A stretch of DNA of 64,000 nt. Source: Chloroflexus aurantiacus J-10-fl (lineage in GTDB: Bacteria; Chloroflexota; Chloroflexia; Chloroflexales; Chloroflexaceae). The position numbers and the translations under genes were made by a program. Positions 1 to 9,154 of the stretch are shown in pieces. Where the stretch lies: the NCBI RefSeq assembly GCF_000018865.1, contig NC_010175.1, positions 310,001-374,000 on the forward strand, given 5' to 3'. How positions within the stretch are numbered: the first letter of the stretch is position 1; the number at the start of each line of letters is the position of its first letter. Under the pieces are notes generated by a model, which saw only the letters and a list, made by a program, of their open reading frames with translations, had not been told where the DNA came from and searched no databases.

Positions 1-1531
1 TTGGCTGTGGTGTGAAGTTGGTCAACCGTACCGTTGTTTCATCAGCACTGAGCCAGCCCTCTGCCATGGTGGTTGCCAGGACACTTTGCCAGAGTCGTGG
101 TGTCAGTTGCAAGCGCTGGCGTACCTCCTCACGCGACATGCCCCGCCGCAGCGGAAAGCGTTGATGGTACGACGCCAGGAGATCACGTAAGGTTGCACGT
201 AAACTGGCCCAACCCGCAGATGAGATCAGAACGTCGTCTCCCAATACGACCAGATGTCCCTCTGTGACGAGTGCCACCAGCACCGCCTCGGCCTCAGTAT
301 CAGTGATACCGGCAGCAGCTAAACTCTCTGTGCGCAGCCGGGGCCGGCCATCGGCCAGGGTTTGGCGTAACCGCTCGGCGGGACTACCCTGGGATCGCAA
401 TGTCAATGCCGCAATCACCTCGGAACGAAAGCGACGATGGCGTGGCGGATGCGGATCAATCACCACGCCACCTGCAACAGTGCGACTGGGTGAAGGCGTG
501 CGCAGAATGAACCGGTCACCAACGGCGGCAACGACCGGAACTGTCAGCCGAATCTGTACCCATCCTTCGGTACCGGCGCTCAACTCATCGGTATCCAGCA
601 GGGTAAGCCGACAGGGCGCTTCACTGCTCCCGATAAACAGATCGAGCGCAGCATTATGCGCGATTGGCGCCACATCACTAACAACGCGCACTCGTGCATC
701 GAGTAAGGTCGTCGGCGTCAATGCGCCTGGCAAGGTCAGCACATGACCACGCCTGATGTCGCGGTGATGAACACCGGCCAGGTTCACGGCCACCCGCATG
801 CCCGGTTTCCCCTGATCGATTGGTCGTTGATGGCTTTGTAAACCTCGAATGCGCGCACGTAATCCTGGCGGTAAGAGTTCGACCTCTTGACCAACTGAGA
901 GGACACCATCGCGTAAGGTACCGGTCACGACCGTACCAAAACCGGTAATGGTAAAACTCCGATCAATCGCCAATCGCGGCACACCGCGCACCTGATCACG
1001 CGCCGGCAGCGTATCAAGTAAACGGTCGAGTGTTAGCAGCAGTTCGGCCAAACCGGCGCCAGTACGGGCCGAGACGGGCACTATCGGTGCTGATGCCAGT
1101 GTACTCCCGGCCAGCGCCTCGCGCACCTCTTCGCGCACCAGCTCCAGCCAGTCAGCATCGACCAGATCAACTTTGCTCAGCACCACAATCCCGTGGCGGA
1201 TCGCCAACAGATCGATAATCGCCAGATGCTCACGGGTCTGCGGCATCACTGCTTCATCGGCGGCAATGACGAGGAGCACCGCATCAATACCACCCACACC
1301 GGCGAGCATGTTCTTGATAAAACGCTCGTGTCCGGGGACATCGATCAAACTCACTTCCCGCCCACCCGGCAGGGTCAGCCAGGCAAATCCCAGATCGATG
1401 GTCATCTCGCGTTGCTGCTCTTCGCGCAAACGGTCGGGATCAATACCGGTTAATGCCTTGACCAGGGTTGACTTACCGTGATCGACATGACCGGCAGTTC
1501 CAATCACAAACATTGCCAGAAACTCTTGCAT
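1..1531 (-). CDS. selB: Selenocysteine-specific elongation factor SelB (3' end outside window)
   Basis: GTPase that delivers Sec-tRNA to the ribosome at UGA codons followed by a SECIS element. About 510 residues are in the window; the C-terminal end lies beyond position 1. Visible from the N-terminus: the P-loop GHVDHGKST, a switch region with EMTIDLGFAW, the G3 motif DVPGHERF, and a G4-like SKVDLVD. These are followed by beta-barrel domains (RSFTITGFGTVVTGTL, VNLAGV) and the beginning of winged-helix repeats, which separate SelB from EF-Tu and IF2. The start is taken as ATG at 1531; ATG at 1513 is an alternative that begins right at the G domain. It is divergent from the glycosylase gene with only about 40 bp between starts, so the two probably share a promoter region. 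Presence of SelB implies that this organism makes at least one selenoprotein (inference). Confidence 0.93.
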   Translation of the reverse strand, partial: MQEFLAMFVIGTAGHVDHGKSTLVKALTGIDPDRLREEQQREMTIDLGFAWLTLPGGREVSLIDVPGHERFIKNMLAGVGGIDAVLLVIAADEAVMPQTREHLAIIDLLAIRHGIVVLSKVDLVDADWLELVREEVREALAGSTLASAPIVPVSARTGAGLAELLLTLDRLLDTLPARDQVRGVPRLAIDRSFTITGFGTVVTGTLRDGVLSVGQEVELLPPGLRARIRGLQSHQRPIDQGKPGMRVAVNLAGVHHRDIRRGHVLTLPGALTPTTLLDARVRVVSDVAPIAHNAALDLFIGSSEAPCRLTLLDTDELSAGTEGWVQIRLTVPVVAAVGDRFILRTPSPSRTVAGGVVIDPHPPRHRRFRSEVIAALTLRSQGSPAERLRQTLADGRPRLRTESLAAAGITDTEAEAVLVALVTEGHLVVLGDDVLISSAGWASLRATLRDLLASYHQRFPLRRGMSREEVRQRLQLTPRLWQSVLATTMAEGWLSADETTVRLTNFTPQP

Positions 1532-1571
1532 ATCGTTTACAATACTGCTAAGAGCATTGTACGATGAAACG

Positions 1572-2168
1572 ATGGAACACGCACTTCAGCATCTACGCAA
1601 CGTTGATCCAACGCTAGGGCACTGGATCGAACAGATTGGCCCATATACATTGCAACGGCAGCCGCACGGCTTTGCCACGCTGGCCTATGCCATCATTAGC
1701 CAGCAACTATCACTGGTAGCGGCCCGAACCATTCGCGACCGTCTCAACGAGCGATTGGGCAGCCTGGCACCGGAGACTATCATTGCGGCTGATGAGACAG
1801 TACTGCGCGCTGCCGGCCTCTCGGCTCAGAAGAGCAGCTACCTGCGCGACCTGGCCGAGCGCGTGATGAGTGGTCAACTCGACCTGAACCTGCTGCCAAC
1901 GCTCGACGATGAAACAGCCATCACACACCTGATGACCGTAAAGGGCATTGGGCGATGGACGGCTGAAATCTATCTGATGTTTGCCCTCGAACGACTGGAT
2001 GTCCTGCCGGCTGCCGATCTGGGCCTGCGTGATGCTGTTCGTCTCATCTACGATCAACCACGCCTGCCCAAACCCCAGGAACTGCGTACCTTTGGTGAAC
2101 GCTGGCGTCCCTACCGCAGCATTGCCTGCTGGTACCTCTGGCAGGCACGGCGGATTATGATCAGTTAA
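1572..2168 (+). CDS. HhH-GPD DNA glycosylase (3-methyladenine glycosylase, AlkA type)
   Basis: Base-excision repair glycosylase removing alkylated bases such as 3-methyladenine. The protein is about 198 residues, shorter than E. coli AlkA because the N-terminal beta domain is missing; compact bacterial and archaeal forms of this size are known. The helix-hairpin-helix appears as VKGIGRWTAEIYLM, followed by the GPD segment with DVLPAADLGLRDAV, where the second Asp of PAAD is the likely catalytic residue. An N-terminal segment ISQQLS is typical of the family. ATG at 1572 is preferred; an upstream TTG at 1557 is possible. It is transcribed divergently from selB and is followed after about 70 bp by rph. 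Confidence 0.88.
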   Translation: MEHALQHLRNVDPTLGHWIEQIGPYTLQRQPHGFATLAYAIISQQLSLVAARTIRDRLNERLGSLAPETIIAADETVLRAAGLSAQKSSYLRDLAERVMSGQLDLNLLPTLDDETAITHLMTVKGIGRWTAEIYLMFALERLDVLPAADLGLRDAVRLIYDQPRLPKPQELRTFGERWRPYRSIACWYLWQARRIMIS

Positions 2169-2239
2169 GTAATCTCACGTTGTATCGTGGTCACAAACGT
2201 GGTATGATGGTCAATAAGAGGTAGAGGAAACGGTTTCGT

Positions 2240-2992
2240 ATGATGCGGATTGATGGACGGTCACCAGACCAACTACGTCCCATTTCCATCGAGATCGGTG
2301 CGGCACCGTATGCAGAGGGATCGGCACTGATCGCCTACGGAAAGACTCGTGTTCTCTGCACCGCTACGGTGGAAGATGGAGTACCAGCCTGGATGCGCGG
2401 CCAGCAGAGTGGCTGGGTCACTGCCGAGTATGCAATGCTGCCACGTGCCACTCTCCAACGCACCCGTCGCGAACGCAACGGGCCGAGTGGCCGAACCCAA
2501 GAAATTCAGCGGCTGATCGGTCGTTCGTTGCGGGCTGCGATTGACCTCAATGCGCTTGGGGAACGTACTATCACCATCGATTGTGATGTGTTACAGGCCG
2601 ATGGCGGTACCCGCACGGCAGCAATCAGTGGCGGTTACGTTGCCCTGGCGCTGGCGGTAGATTACCTGGTACGCAGCGGCGTCCTGGAAACAAGACCAAC
2701 GCTGACACCGGTGGCTGCTGTAAGTGTGGGCATGCTTCAGGGCGTGTTACTGCTTGATCTCTGCTACGAAGAAGACAGTCAGGCCGACCTCGATTGCAAC
2801 GTAGTGATGAACAGTGCCGGCGGGTATATCGAAGTCCAGGCCACAGCCGAGCGATCAGCAGTCACTCGCGACCAGCTCAACGCACTGCTCGATCTGGCCG
2901 GACGAGGCATTCAACAGATTTTGGACGCACAGGCCGCTGCGCTGGCAACTGCCTTGCCCAACAACGCCATGAGCCAGGTACAATCCCCATAA
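2240..2992 (+). CDS. rph: Ribonuclease PH
   Basis: Phosphorolytic 3'-5' exoribonuclease that trims the 3' ends of tRNA precursors. At 250 residues it matches the usual length (about 240-255). Family landmarks visible are the N-terminal [11 protein letters not shown], the RNA-binding region [19 protein letters not shown], the [19 protein letters not shown] stretch that forms the phosphate and catalytic site, and a C-terminal [12 protein letters not shown] possible -10 (TATGAT, 2213-2218) precedes the start, and a purine-rich AGAGGAAA lies about ten bases upstream of the ATG. Two adjacent ATGs (2240, 2243) are possible starts. Confidence 0.95.
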   Translation: MMRIDGRSPDQLRPISIEIGAAPYAEGSALIAYGKTRVLCTATVEDGVPAWMRGQQSGWVTAEYAMLPRATLQRTRRERNGPSGRTQEIQRLIGRSLRAAIDLNALGERTITIDCDVLQADGGTRTAAISGGYVALALAVDYLVRSGVLETRPTLTPVAAVSVGMLQGVLLLDLCYEEDSQADLDCNVVMNSAGGYIEVQATAERSAVTRDQLNALLDLAGRGIQQILDAQAAALATALPNNAMSQVQSP

Positions 2993-3068
2993 CCCGGATT
3001 GTACCCGATCAACCTGCGACGTCATGGCTCGCAACGGTCGCCCTCCATGCCGGGCGAGGAGGTTTATC

Positions 3069-4322
3069 ATGACAGACGAGACCAGACGCGTTGCCGGTCG
3101 TCGCCATCTACGCTACGGTTTGGCTTTTGAACGCACCCAACATCCCGAAGCAGCGGTTGATCAGTTTCGGCGCGCAATCGCTGCTGATCCGACCCTGCGC
3201 GATGCCCATAATGCGCTGGCTTTCCACTATCAGCAGCAGGGGCTGCTGGCGAAAGCTGCCGATGCCTTTGCGGCTGTCGCCAGCCTGGCCGACGACTATT
3301 TTGCCCACTTTAACCTCGGTTTTGTCCTGATTGAACTCGAGCGCTACGATGAGGCTGAACGCGAGTTTCGCCGTTGCCTTGAACTTGACCCTGGTGACGT
3401 AGCGGCACAACTCGAACTGGCCTACATCTACGCAGCCCGTGGTGACTACGAAACTGCCTTGAACTTCCTGACAATCCCGCGTCAACACTATTACGACGAC
3501 TGGGGCGTGTTTCACCTGCTTGGTCGCTGTCTCTTTCACATGCAACGCTTCGACGAAGCACGTCAGGCCTGGCAACAGAGCCTGGCCCTGGCCCCAACCC
3601 CAGAAACGCAACTGGAATTGCTCTCCTGTCTGCAAAGTATTGAACGACGACGTGAATTTCACGCCACCATCAGTCACAAAGACGAACTCTACATTCACGA
3701 GGGGGTTATCTGTCTCGGTTCAGCAATGGACGATGGGTTCACGATCCGACCGCTGAGCAATTACCGGTTCAGCGAACTCGATGTCGCCCGTACCATACAG
3801 CGTTTTCTTGCCCTGGCCCGCAGCAGCGAATGGCGTTTCGGTGGGGTGACGACACCAGAGCTGATGAGCAAGCCATTGGCGCTGACCCTGGCGCAATTAC
3901 TCAATCTGCCATTGCTGAGCCTGCACCACTTACCGCAGCTCTCCGAGCCAATCTTGATCGTGATGGCAGTCGGTCATTCCGCCGATCTGCTCACCATTGC
4001 CCGCGAACGCTTGCCCGTTCCTGGACCTGGCTTCTGCCTGGCAGTTAACTGGACACGCCAAAGCAAATTGTTGCCGGAAATCATCGGGGTAATCGTCGAA
4101 GGTCAATGCACCGTACCCTGGGAAGAGGAATTGCAAAGCCTTGATACAGCCGGTCAGACCGATCACATCAAACACATTGCCGGACGACTGATACAGATGG
4201 TACAAACGCTACCCGGCGAAGACAACCTGCCTCGCCAGATTCGATACTACACACGCCACCATCGGCGATTGGCAATCAATGCCCTGTTGCACACCTCGCC
4301 GCCCGACCACCCGGCTGAGTAG
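3069..4322 (+). CDS. Tetratricopeptide repeat protein
   Basis: A 417-residue soluble protein. Residues about 10-195 hold tandem TPR units with canonical spacing (for example AHFNLGFVLIELERYDEAER and AAQLELAYIYAARGDYETAL), predicted to be a protein-interaction solenoid. The C-terminal half (about 200 residues, from YIHEGVICLGSAMDD) has no motif I recognise. No signal peptide or membrane segment is seen. Start chosen at the ATG at 3069, which has a strong Shine-Dalgarno (GAGGAGG) at the right distance; an upstream in-frame start at 3024 lacks one. It follows rph after about 75 bp on the same strand and may be co-transcribed. Partner and function are unknown. Confidence 0.85.
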   Translation: MTDETRRVAGRRHLRYGLAFERTQHPEAAVDQFRRAIAADPTLRDAHNALAFHYQQQGLLAKAADAFAAVASLADDYFAHFNLGFVLIELERYDEAEREFRRCLELDPGDVAAQLELAYIYAARGDYETALNFLTIPRQHYYDDWGVFHLLGRCLFHMQRFDEARQAWQQSLALAPTPETQLELLSCLQSIERRREFHATISHKDELYIHEGVICLGSAMDDGFTIRPLSNYRFSELDVARTIQRFLALARSSEWRFGGVTTPELMSKPLALTLAQLLNLPLLSLHHLPQLSEPILIVMAVGHSADLLTIARERLPVPGPGFCLAVNWTRQSKLLPEIIGVIVEGQCTVPWEEELQSLDTAGQTDHIKHIAGRLIQMVQTLPGEDNLPRQIRYYTRHHRRLAINALLHTSPPDHPAE

Positions 4323-4702
4323 GACACAATGATTGTTATATCAAGTTTAACGTAAGGCATCGGCACGCTATCTACCGTCACCCTCACGCTGTGCCTTGTG
4401 GACAAGCACCCCCTGGGAAGGCGCGCTTCCGGCTCGCTCGTCACCTGCACCACGTCCTGTACCATCTGGGTGATAGCAGAGAACGCAGTCTCTGGCCTGT
4501 TCACCATCTGCAACAGCCCGCCGTGCATGCTGTCGGCAGTGTTCTGCCAACCTGCATCGACGACTCAAACAGACAAATAGCTATCATCGCTATTGACGAA
4601 AACGAACATTTGTCCTACAATAAACAGGCATTCACCTGCACCATCACCGGCGAACGCCCTTGCAAACAAACGCTCACTATCCAACGTGCTGCGGCTACTG
4701 TT
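4323..4702. other. Intergenic spacer with uvsE promoter and one dispersed repeat
   Basis: About 380 bp without a convincing gene. It contains a 33-bp stretch at 4363-4395 whose reverse complement recurs with a few mismatches at 48046-48078, and a good sigma-70-type promoter (4593-4621) for the following gene. An open frame runs through it from 4391 in phase with the downstream gene but crosses the promoter, so it is not taken as coding. Confidence 0.6.
4593..4621 (+). promoter_or_regulatory. Sigma-70-type promoter of uvsE
   Basis: TTGACG (4593-4598) and TACAAT (4616-4621) are separated by 17 bp, five of six matches to each consensus hexamer. The first in-frame ATG downstream is at 4703, about 75 nt after the expected transcription start. 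Confidence 0.62.
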
Positions 4703-5731
4703 ATGAAGGCAATAGATCATCCAATTCCTGGAACCAGCCACGACCTTGCACCGCTCTACCAGCGTGCATCCAGGCAATCAAAGCATGCAGCAATCCGATC
4801 TTCCGGACAGCAATACGACACAACCCACCCTGGTATTCGGCTCGGTTTTGCCGTTCGCACTGTGAGTCAACCCGGCCTGATCAGCGGCTCGCCACCTCAT
4901 CTCAGCATCTTATTAACCCATTTAGGTGATGCCCTACGCTACCTTGAGCGGACTAACATCCGGTTTTACCGTTTTGCGTTACCCCGTCACTTCAATCTCA
5001 GCGATCTGGCTGAATGTCAGACACAACTCGCGCTCCTCAATCAACACATCAGTACCCGCAACCTGCGCCTGGGCGTACACCTTGATCCGCACCTGAGCCT
5101 CAGCCATTCCGATGAACAGGTTGCCGACGCGACGATCCGCACGATTGAGGCGACGTGTCAGCTTCTGGCAGCCCTTGATCACGCTCAGACCATCAATCAC
5201 ACCCTGGTGATACATCCCGGAGCTGCCGATCCTGCTGCACAACAACGCTTCATCCAGCGTTGGGTAAAGCTATCGATTCAGGCTCGCCGGCGCACAACCA
5301 TCGAGCACACCGGCGCCGGATTCTCGCTGGGGCAACTACTCGTTTTAGCTGCACGTACCGGTATCCCCATCGTTTTCGATTATCTCCACTACCGATTACA
5401 CAATCCTGAACGGTTGAGTCTGGCGCTGGCACTAGGGCTGACCCTGGCCACCTGGCCGCACCAGATCCGCCCCGAAGTTCATCTGAGCAGTCAACGCAGC
5501 GAAGCCCATCTGCTTCCGGGACGCAACGGTACTACCCGGGTCATACCACCACGCGCCGGTCAGCACGCCGATTTTGTAGTCGCCCATGATGCAATTGCCC
5601 TGCTCGAAGCCGGTCGGGGTTTACCACCGTTCGATCTGATGATCGAAGCAAAAGCCGGCGATCTGGCACTTTTGCGTCTCCGCCAGGAACTGGCTCATTA
5701 TGCACCCGAATGGGCTGCGCGGCTGGCGTGA
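4703..5731 (+). CDS. uvsE: UV damage endonuclease (UVDE family)
   Basis: TIM-barrel, divalent-metal-dependent endonuclease nicking 5' of UV photoproducts, an alternative to nucleotide excision repair. The 342-residue product begins the barrel with RLGFAVRTVSQ. It shows the family's strand-end motifs in order: RFYRFALP, GVHLDPHL, LVIHPGA, TTIEHTG, IPIVFDYLHYRLHNPE, RPEVHLSSQR and DLMIEAKAGDLALLRLR. The His, Glu and Asp residues of these motifs are the expected metal ligands. An N-terminal extension of about 50 residues precedes the barrel and looks disordered. The start at ATG 4703 is fixed by the promoter just upstream. It stands alone, with a dispersed repeat behind it. Confidence 0.85.
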   Translation: MKAIDHPIPGTSHDLAPLYQRASRQSKHAAIRSSGQQYDTTHPGIRLGFAVRTVSQPGLISGSPPHLSILLTHLGDALRYLERTNIRFYRFALPRHFNLSDLAECQTQLALLNQHISTRNLRLGVHLDPHLSLSHSDEQVADATIRTIEATCQLLAALDHAQTINHTLVIHPGAADPAAQQRFIQRWVKLSIQARRRTTIEHTGAGFSLGQLLVLAARTGIPIVFDYLHYRLHNPERLSLALALGLTLATWPHQIRPEVHLSSQRSEAHLLPGRNGTTRVIPPRAGQHADFVVAHDAIALLEAGRGLPPFDLMIEAKAGDLALLRLRQELAHYAPEWAARLA

Positions 5732-5860
5732 GGATCTGTCACACAGCAAGGGTCTTATGTTCATATGTGATGTATGTACAGAACACGCTGGCCGGCCAGC
5801 GCTGTGGCAAAGTCTACCTGAATCGCGACTGCCTGACATACGCATATACCGCCTACAAGA

Positions 5861-6184
5861 AGCTATCTCATTCATTACTGACAGACGACATAATCGTGAC
5901 GATCACACACCGCATCCCCGTGACCAGCAGGGTAAACGGCCTGACAGACGTCTGATCGTGAGCGCGGCTGGTGCGACATGTGGCTGCCGCACTCCACACG
6001 CCGCGATACACGCCTGACGAGCAAGCAAGGCACGTAATCCGGCGAGTGATGGCACTGGAGATCGTCGTTAGCACTCCTCGCTTCCATACTGCGAGCGAGC
6101 TATACTGTCGTTAGTGATTGGCAGGCACTCATGAGCCTGGGCGACGGTCGGGTAGCACAACCGCACAGCTTTTATGAGACAACT
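5861..6184 (+). repeat. MITE-like dispersed repeat, copy A (full length)
   Basis: A 324-bp element between uvsE and the cyclophilin gene. It starts AGCTATCTCAT and ends ATGAGACAACT, whose reverse complement AGTTGTCTCAT is a near match, giving an 11-bp terminal inverted repeat. Inside are the family landmarks: CCCGTGACCAGCAGGGT near 5920, a GTGAGCGCGGCTGG block, a GGCTGCCGCACTCCA block, and a 3' block CACAGCTTTTATGA. It matches copies B (10310-10635) and C (42339-42616). No coding capacity is apparent. Confidence 0.75.
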
Positions 6185-6225
6185 GCCAGAAGAGCGGCGT
6201 ATACGCACATCCTTGCGCGGTTTGA

Positions 6226-6231
6226 TATAAT
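6226..6231 (+). promoter_or_regulatory. Possible -10 element of the cyclophilin gene
   Basis: A perfect TATAAT hexamer lies about 35 bp upstream of the GTG start at 6267. No good -35 hexamer is seen at 16-18 bp spacing, so the assignment is tentative. Confidence 0.35.
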
Positions 6232-6266
6232 GCCAGCGGAAAAATATCATACTACCGAGGTGATCT

Positions 6267-7016
6267 GTGAGTAACGAGCGACCATCTACAACATCAAACC
6301 CGCTGGCCGGTCTTGTTGCTATTGCCATTTTGCTCATTGTGTTAGGGTTTGTGGCCGGCCTCTTGATTAGCCGATCTGGAACACCAATAGTCGTACCAAC
6401 CGCAGCACCTGCTCCTACCAACCCACCAGCACCAACAGAGCCTGCATCGGTTCCCACACCGATCACCGGCAGTATGCCCATACTGCCTACAGCCACCACC
6501 TATCAGTACAGCAGTCCACCGCCAATGAGCATTGATCCGGCTAAAAAGTATACCGCTACTATCTACACCCCACGCGGTGAGATTGTGATTGAACTGCTAC
6601 CCGATATTGCGCCCCAGACGGTGAACAACTTCGTCTTCCTGGCCCGCCAGAACTTCTACAATGGCCTGACCTGGCATCGGGTACTGCCCAACTTTATGGC
6701 TCAGGGTGGCGACCCACGCGGCGATGGCACCGGTGGCCCCGGCTATACCATCCCGGCAGAGTTCACCGACAAGATTTTGTTCGACCAACCCGGTATCGTA
6801 GCTATGGCACGCTCGTCGGACCCAAACAGTGCCGGTTCGCAATTCTTCATCACCACGGCGCCGGCACCCCGGCTGAACGAGCAGTACACGATCTTCGGCA
6901 GAGTTATTCAGGGTCAGGAGATTGTTGACGGGATACCGCTGCGCGACCCGAGCAATCCTGCCGATCTGGCGACCCCCGGCGAGATGATTCTGGGTATTGC
7001 CATTAACGAAGAGTAG
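6267..7016 (+). CDS. Membrane-anchored cyclophilin-type peptidyl-prolyl isomerase
   Basis: Catalyses cis-trans isomerisation of X-Pro bonds, here outside the cytoplasmic membrane. Of 249 residues, about 15-37 form one membrane-spanning segment (VAIAILLIVLGFVAGLLIS) acting as a signal anchor. A Pro/Thr/Ala-rich linker (about 40-90) follows, then a complete cyclophilin domain (about 95-245). Diagnostic motifs are TWHRVLPNFMAQGGDP (active-site Arg and the QGGD loop), AMARSSDPNSAGSQFFIT and YTIFGRV. The start is GTG at 6267 with a GAGGTGA ribosome-binding site. The gene is monocistronic, bounded by a repeat element upstream and a hairpin downstream. Confidence 0.93.
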   Translation: MSNERPSTTSNPLAGLVAIAILLIVLGFVAGLLISRSGTPIVVPTAAPAPTNPPAPTEPASVPTPITGSMPILPTATTYQYSSPPPMSIDPAKKYTATIYTPRGEIVIELLPDIAPQTVNNFVFLARQNFYNGLTWHRVLPNFMAQGGDPRGDGTGGPGYTIPAEFTDKILFDQPGIVAMARSSDPNSAGSQFFITTAPAPRLNEQYTIFGRVIQGQEIVDGIPLRDPSNPADLATPGEMILGIAINEE

Positions 7017-7037
7017 TTCAATATCTTTGTATTTTAA

Positions 7038-7075
7038 ATGAGGAATGGCAACGTCATAGTGTTGCCATTCCTCAT
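7038..7075 (+). terminator. Strong hairpin after the cyclophilin gene
   Basis: A perfect 15-bp stem, ATGAGGAATGGCAAC (7038-7052) pairing with GTTGCCATTCCTCAT (7061-7075), with an 8-nt loop, starting 22 bp after the stop codon. It has no T-run, so it may stabilise the mRNA end or work with Rho rather than being an intrinsic terminator. Confidence 0.5.
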
Positions 7076-7220
7076 CACATTGTGGCACGTTGGGCGTAGA
7101 AGTCTTCCTCTTCCACGTGTCAGTGCATTCCGACGATAGATATCTCTCCTTCATCTACCTGAGCGACAGGGTCTCCCTGGTTGAGACAACCCTTTCGTGC
7201 TGATTTCGCGGCAGTCGTAC

Positions 7221-7250
7221 TTGCCATCTACCACACACCACTCGTATAAT
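7221..7250 (+). promoter_or_regulatory. Sigma-70-type promoter of korAB
   Basis: TTGCCA (7221-7226) and a perfect TATAAT (7245-7250) are separated by 18 bp. The korA ATG at 7293 follows about 35 nt after the expected start site. Confidence 0.6.
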
Positions 7251-7292
7251 ACGAACTACCGCTCAGTGTCGAGCATGTTTTGCGAGGAAGCT

Positions 7293-9125
7293 ATGCAATC
7301 CCCCGAACCAGTTGTGAACGAGTTTGCCATCACCGCAGCCACCGTGAACGGCTCTGGTAGCCAGACAGCGAACATGGTGCTAATGCGGGCCATCTTCAAG
7401 ATGGGTATTCCCGTCTCCGGCAAGAACCTCTTTCCTTCCAACATTCAAGGTGAACCTACCTGGTACACTCTGCGGGTGAGCCAGGCCGGTTACACAGCCC
7501 GCCCGGCTGAAACACCAATTCTGGTGGCATTCAATCCGCGCACAGCCAACGACGATCTGTCGCAGTTACCACCCGGCGGAATTTGTCTCTACCCTGCCGA
7601 TGGCCCCTGGCAGCCATCACGGACGGACATCATCCCATTTGCAATTCCGGTACGGCAACTGCTGGATCAGGTCGGCGTGAATCAGCGCCTCCGTACATAC
7701 GCTGCCAATATGACTTACGTTGGCGCTTTGGCGGCGCTGCTCGGTATCGAAGATGCAGCCCTGGTCGCTGCGCTTAAGCAACAGTTTCGCGGTCGTCTCT
7801 CGGCGATTGAGCTAAACCTGGCGGTTATTCGCGCTGCCTATGCCTGGGCTGCCGCCGAACCGTCGCCTGCCCATGGACGCTTTCGGATCGCCCGGATGCA
7901 GGCAACTGACGGTATGATGCTGATTGACGGCAACACAGCAGCAGCGATTGGCGCCATCACCGGCGGTGTGGGGGTTGTTGCCTGGTACCCGATCACGCCA
8001 TCAAGTAGCCTGATCGAGTCGCTGGAGAGTTATCTCCCCCGCCTGCGTCCGCCCACAGATGGCGCAACCTGCGCGATTGTGCAGGCAGAAGACGAGATTG
8101 CCGCACTCGGGATTGTGATCGGTGCAGGTTGGGCCGGAGCGCGTGCGATGACGGCCACCTCTGGACCTGGCATTTCGCTGATGAGTGAGTTTGCCGGTTT
8201 AGGGTTCTTTGCCGAAATTCCGGCAGTCATTTGGGATGTACAGCGGGTTGGCCCTTCGACCGGTCTACCGACCCGTACCGCTCAGGGTGATCTGATGGCT
8301 GTCTACTACCTCAGTCACGGTGACACGCGCCACGTAATCTTGCTGCCTGGTACGATGGAAGAGTGTTTCAGCGATGCCCAGACCGCCTTTGACCTGGCCG
8401 AACAGTTACAGACACCGGTCTTTGTCTTGAGCGATCTTGATCTGGGCATGAATATCTGGATGAGCAAGCCATTCACCTACCCGGAACAACCTCTCCAACG
8501 TGGGAAAGTGCTCAGCGCCGAGGAACTCTCCCGGCTAACGAACTACGCCCGCTTTGCCGACGTGGATGGTGATGGGATCGGTTATCGAACCCTGCCCGGC
8601 AACCCTCACCCTCTGGCCGCTACGCTCAGTCGCGGTACCGGGCACAATGAACGGAACGTGTACAGCGAACGCCCGGAAGACTGGCAGCGCAATATGGCGC
8701 GTCTCTGGCGCAAACACGAGACGGCACGCCGGCTGGTTCCGCGTCCTGTTATTGATGATCATCCTGAAGCAACGATTGGCCTGATCGGCTTTGGCTCAAC
8801 CGCACCGGCTATTAGCGAAGCCCGTGATCTCCTGGCTGCTGCCGGAATTCCTACCAGCAGTATGCGCGTGCGCGCACTTCCCTTCGGCCCGGAAGTGACG
8901 AACTTCATTGCTCGCCATCAAATCTGTGTCGTTATCGAGCAGAATCACGACGGGCAATTGCGGCAATTGCTCCAGCTTCACTGCCCGGCCTACGCTTCCC
9001 GGCTTGGCTCTGTGGCATGGTGTGATGGTTTACCACTGACCGCACCGTTTGTGCGCGATCAGGTATTGCATTGCCTGGAATCAATGCGCGAGACGATGAT
9101 GATCGGCATCGGAACCGGTAACTAA
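7293..9125 (+). CDS. korA: 2-oxoacid:ferredoxin oxidoreductase, fused gamma-alpha subunit
   Basis: Large subunit of a 2-oxoglutarate/2-oxoacid:ferredoxin oxidoreductase, which interconverts a 2-oxoacid plus CoA with an acyl-CoA plus CO2 and reduced ferredoxin. The 610-residue protein carries a gamma domain first (about 1-190, with TVNGSGSQTANMVLMRAI and KNLFPSNIQGEPTWY). The alpha (pyrimidine-binding) domain follows, with GNTAAAIGAITGGVGVVAWY then PITPSSSLIESL, and MTATSGPGISLMSEF. This gamma-alpha fusion is the common KorA form. Start at ATG 7293 with GAGGAAG upstream; an open frame extending to 7197 crosses the promoter. korB follows after 29 bp. The substrate (2-oxoglutarate versus pyruvate) cannot be fixed from sequence reading alone. 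Confidence 0.92.
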   Translation: MQSPEPVVNEFAITAATVNGSGSQTANMVLMRAIFKMGIPVSGKNLFPSNIQGEPTWYTLRVSQAGYTARPAETPILVAFNPRTANDDLSQLPPGGICLYPADGPWQPSRTDIIPFAIPVRQLLDQVGVNQRLRTYAANMTYVGALAALLGIEDAALVAALKQQFRGRLSAIELNLAVIRAAYAWAAAEPSPAHGRFRIARMQATDGMMLIDGNTAAAIGAITGGVGVVAWYPITPSSSLIESLESYLPRLRPPTDGATCAIVQAEDEIAALGIVIGAGWAGARAMTATSGPGISLMSEFAGLGFFAEIPAVIWDVQRVGPSTGLPTRTAQGDLMAVYYLSHGDTRHVILLPGTMEECFSDAQTAFDLAEQLQTPVFVLSDLDLGMNIWMSKPFTYPEQPLQRGKVLSAEELSRLTNYARFADVDGDGIGYRTLPGNPHPLAATLSRGTGHNERNVYSERPEDWQRNMARLWRKHETARRLVPRPVIDDHPEATIGLIGFGSTAPAISEARDLLAAAGIPTSSMRVRALPFGPEVTNFIARHQICVVIEQNHDGQLRQLLQLHCPAYASRLGSVAWCDGLPLTAPFVRDQVLHCLESMRETMMIGIGTGN

Positions 9126-9154
9126 GCGTATCAATCTGCCAGGTCGGAGGAATT

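Noticed and set aside
4391-4702. N-terminal extension of the UV-damage endonuclease frame
   Set aside because: The extension crosses a clear promoter (4593-4621) and does not resemble the family; ATG 4703 fits the expected protein.
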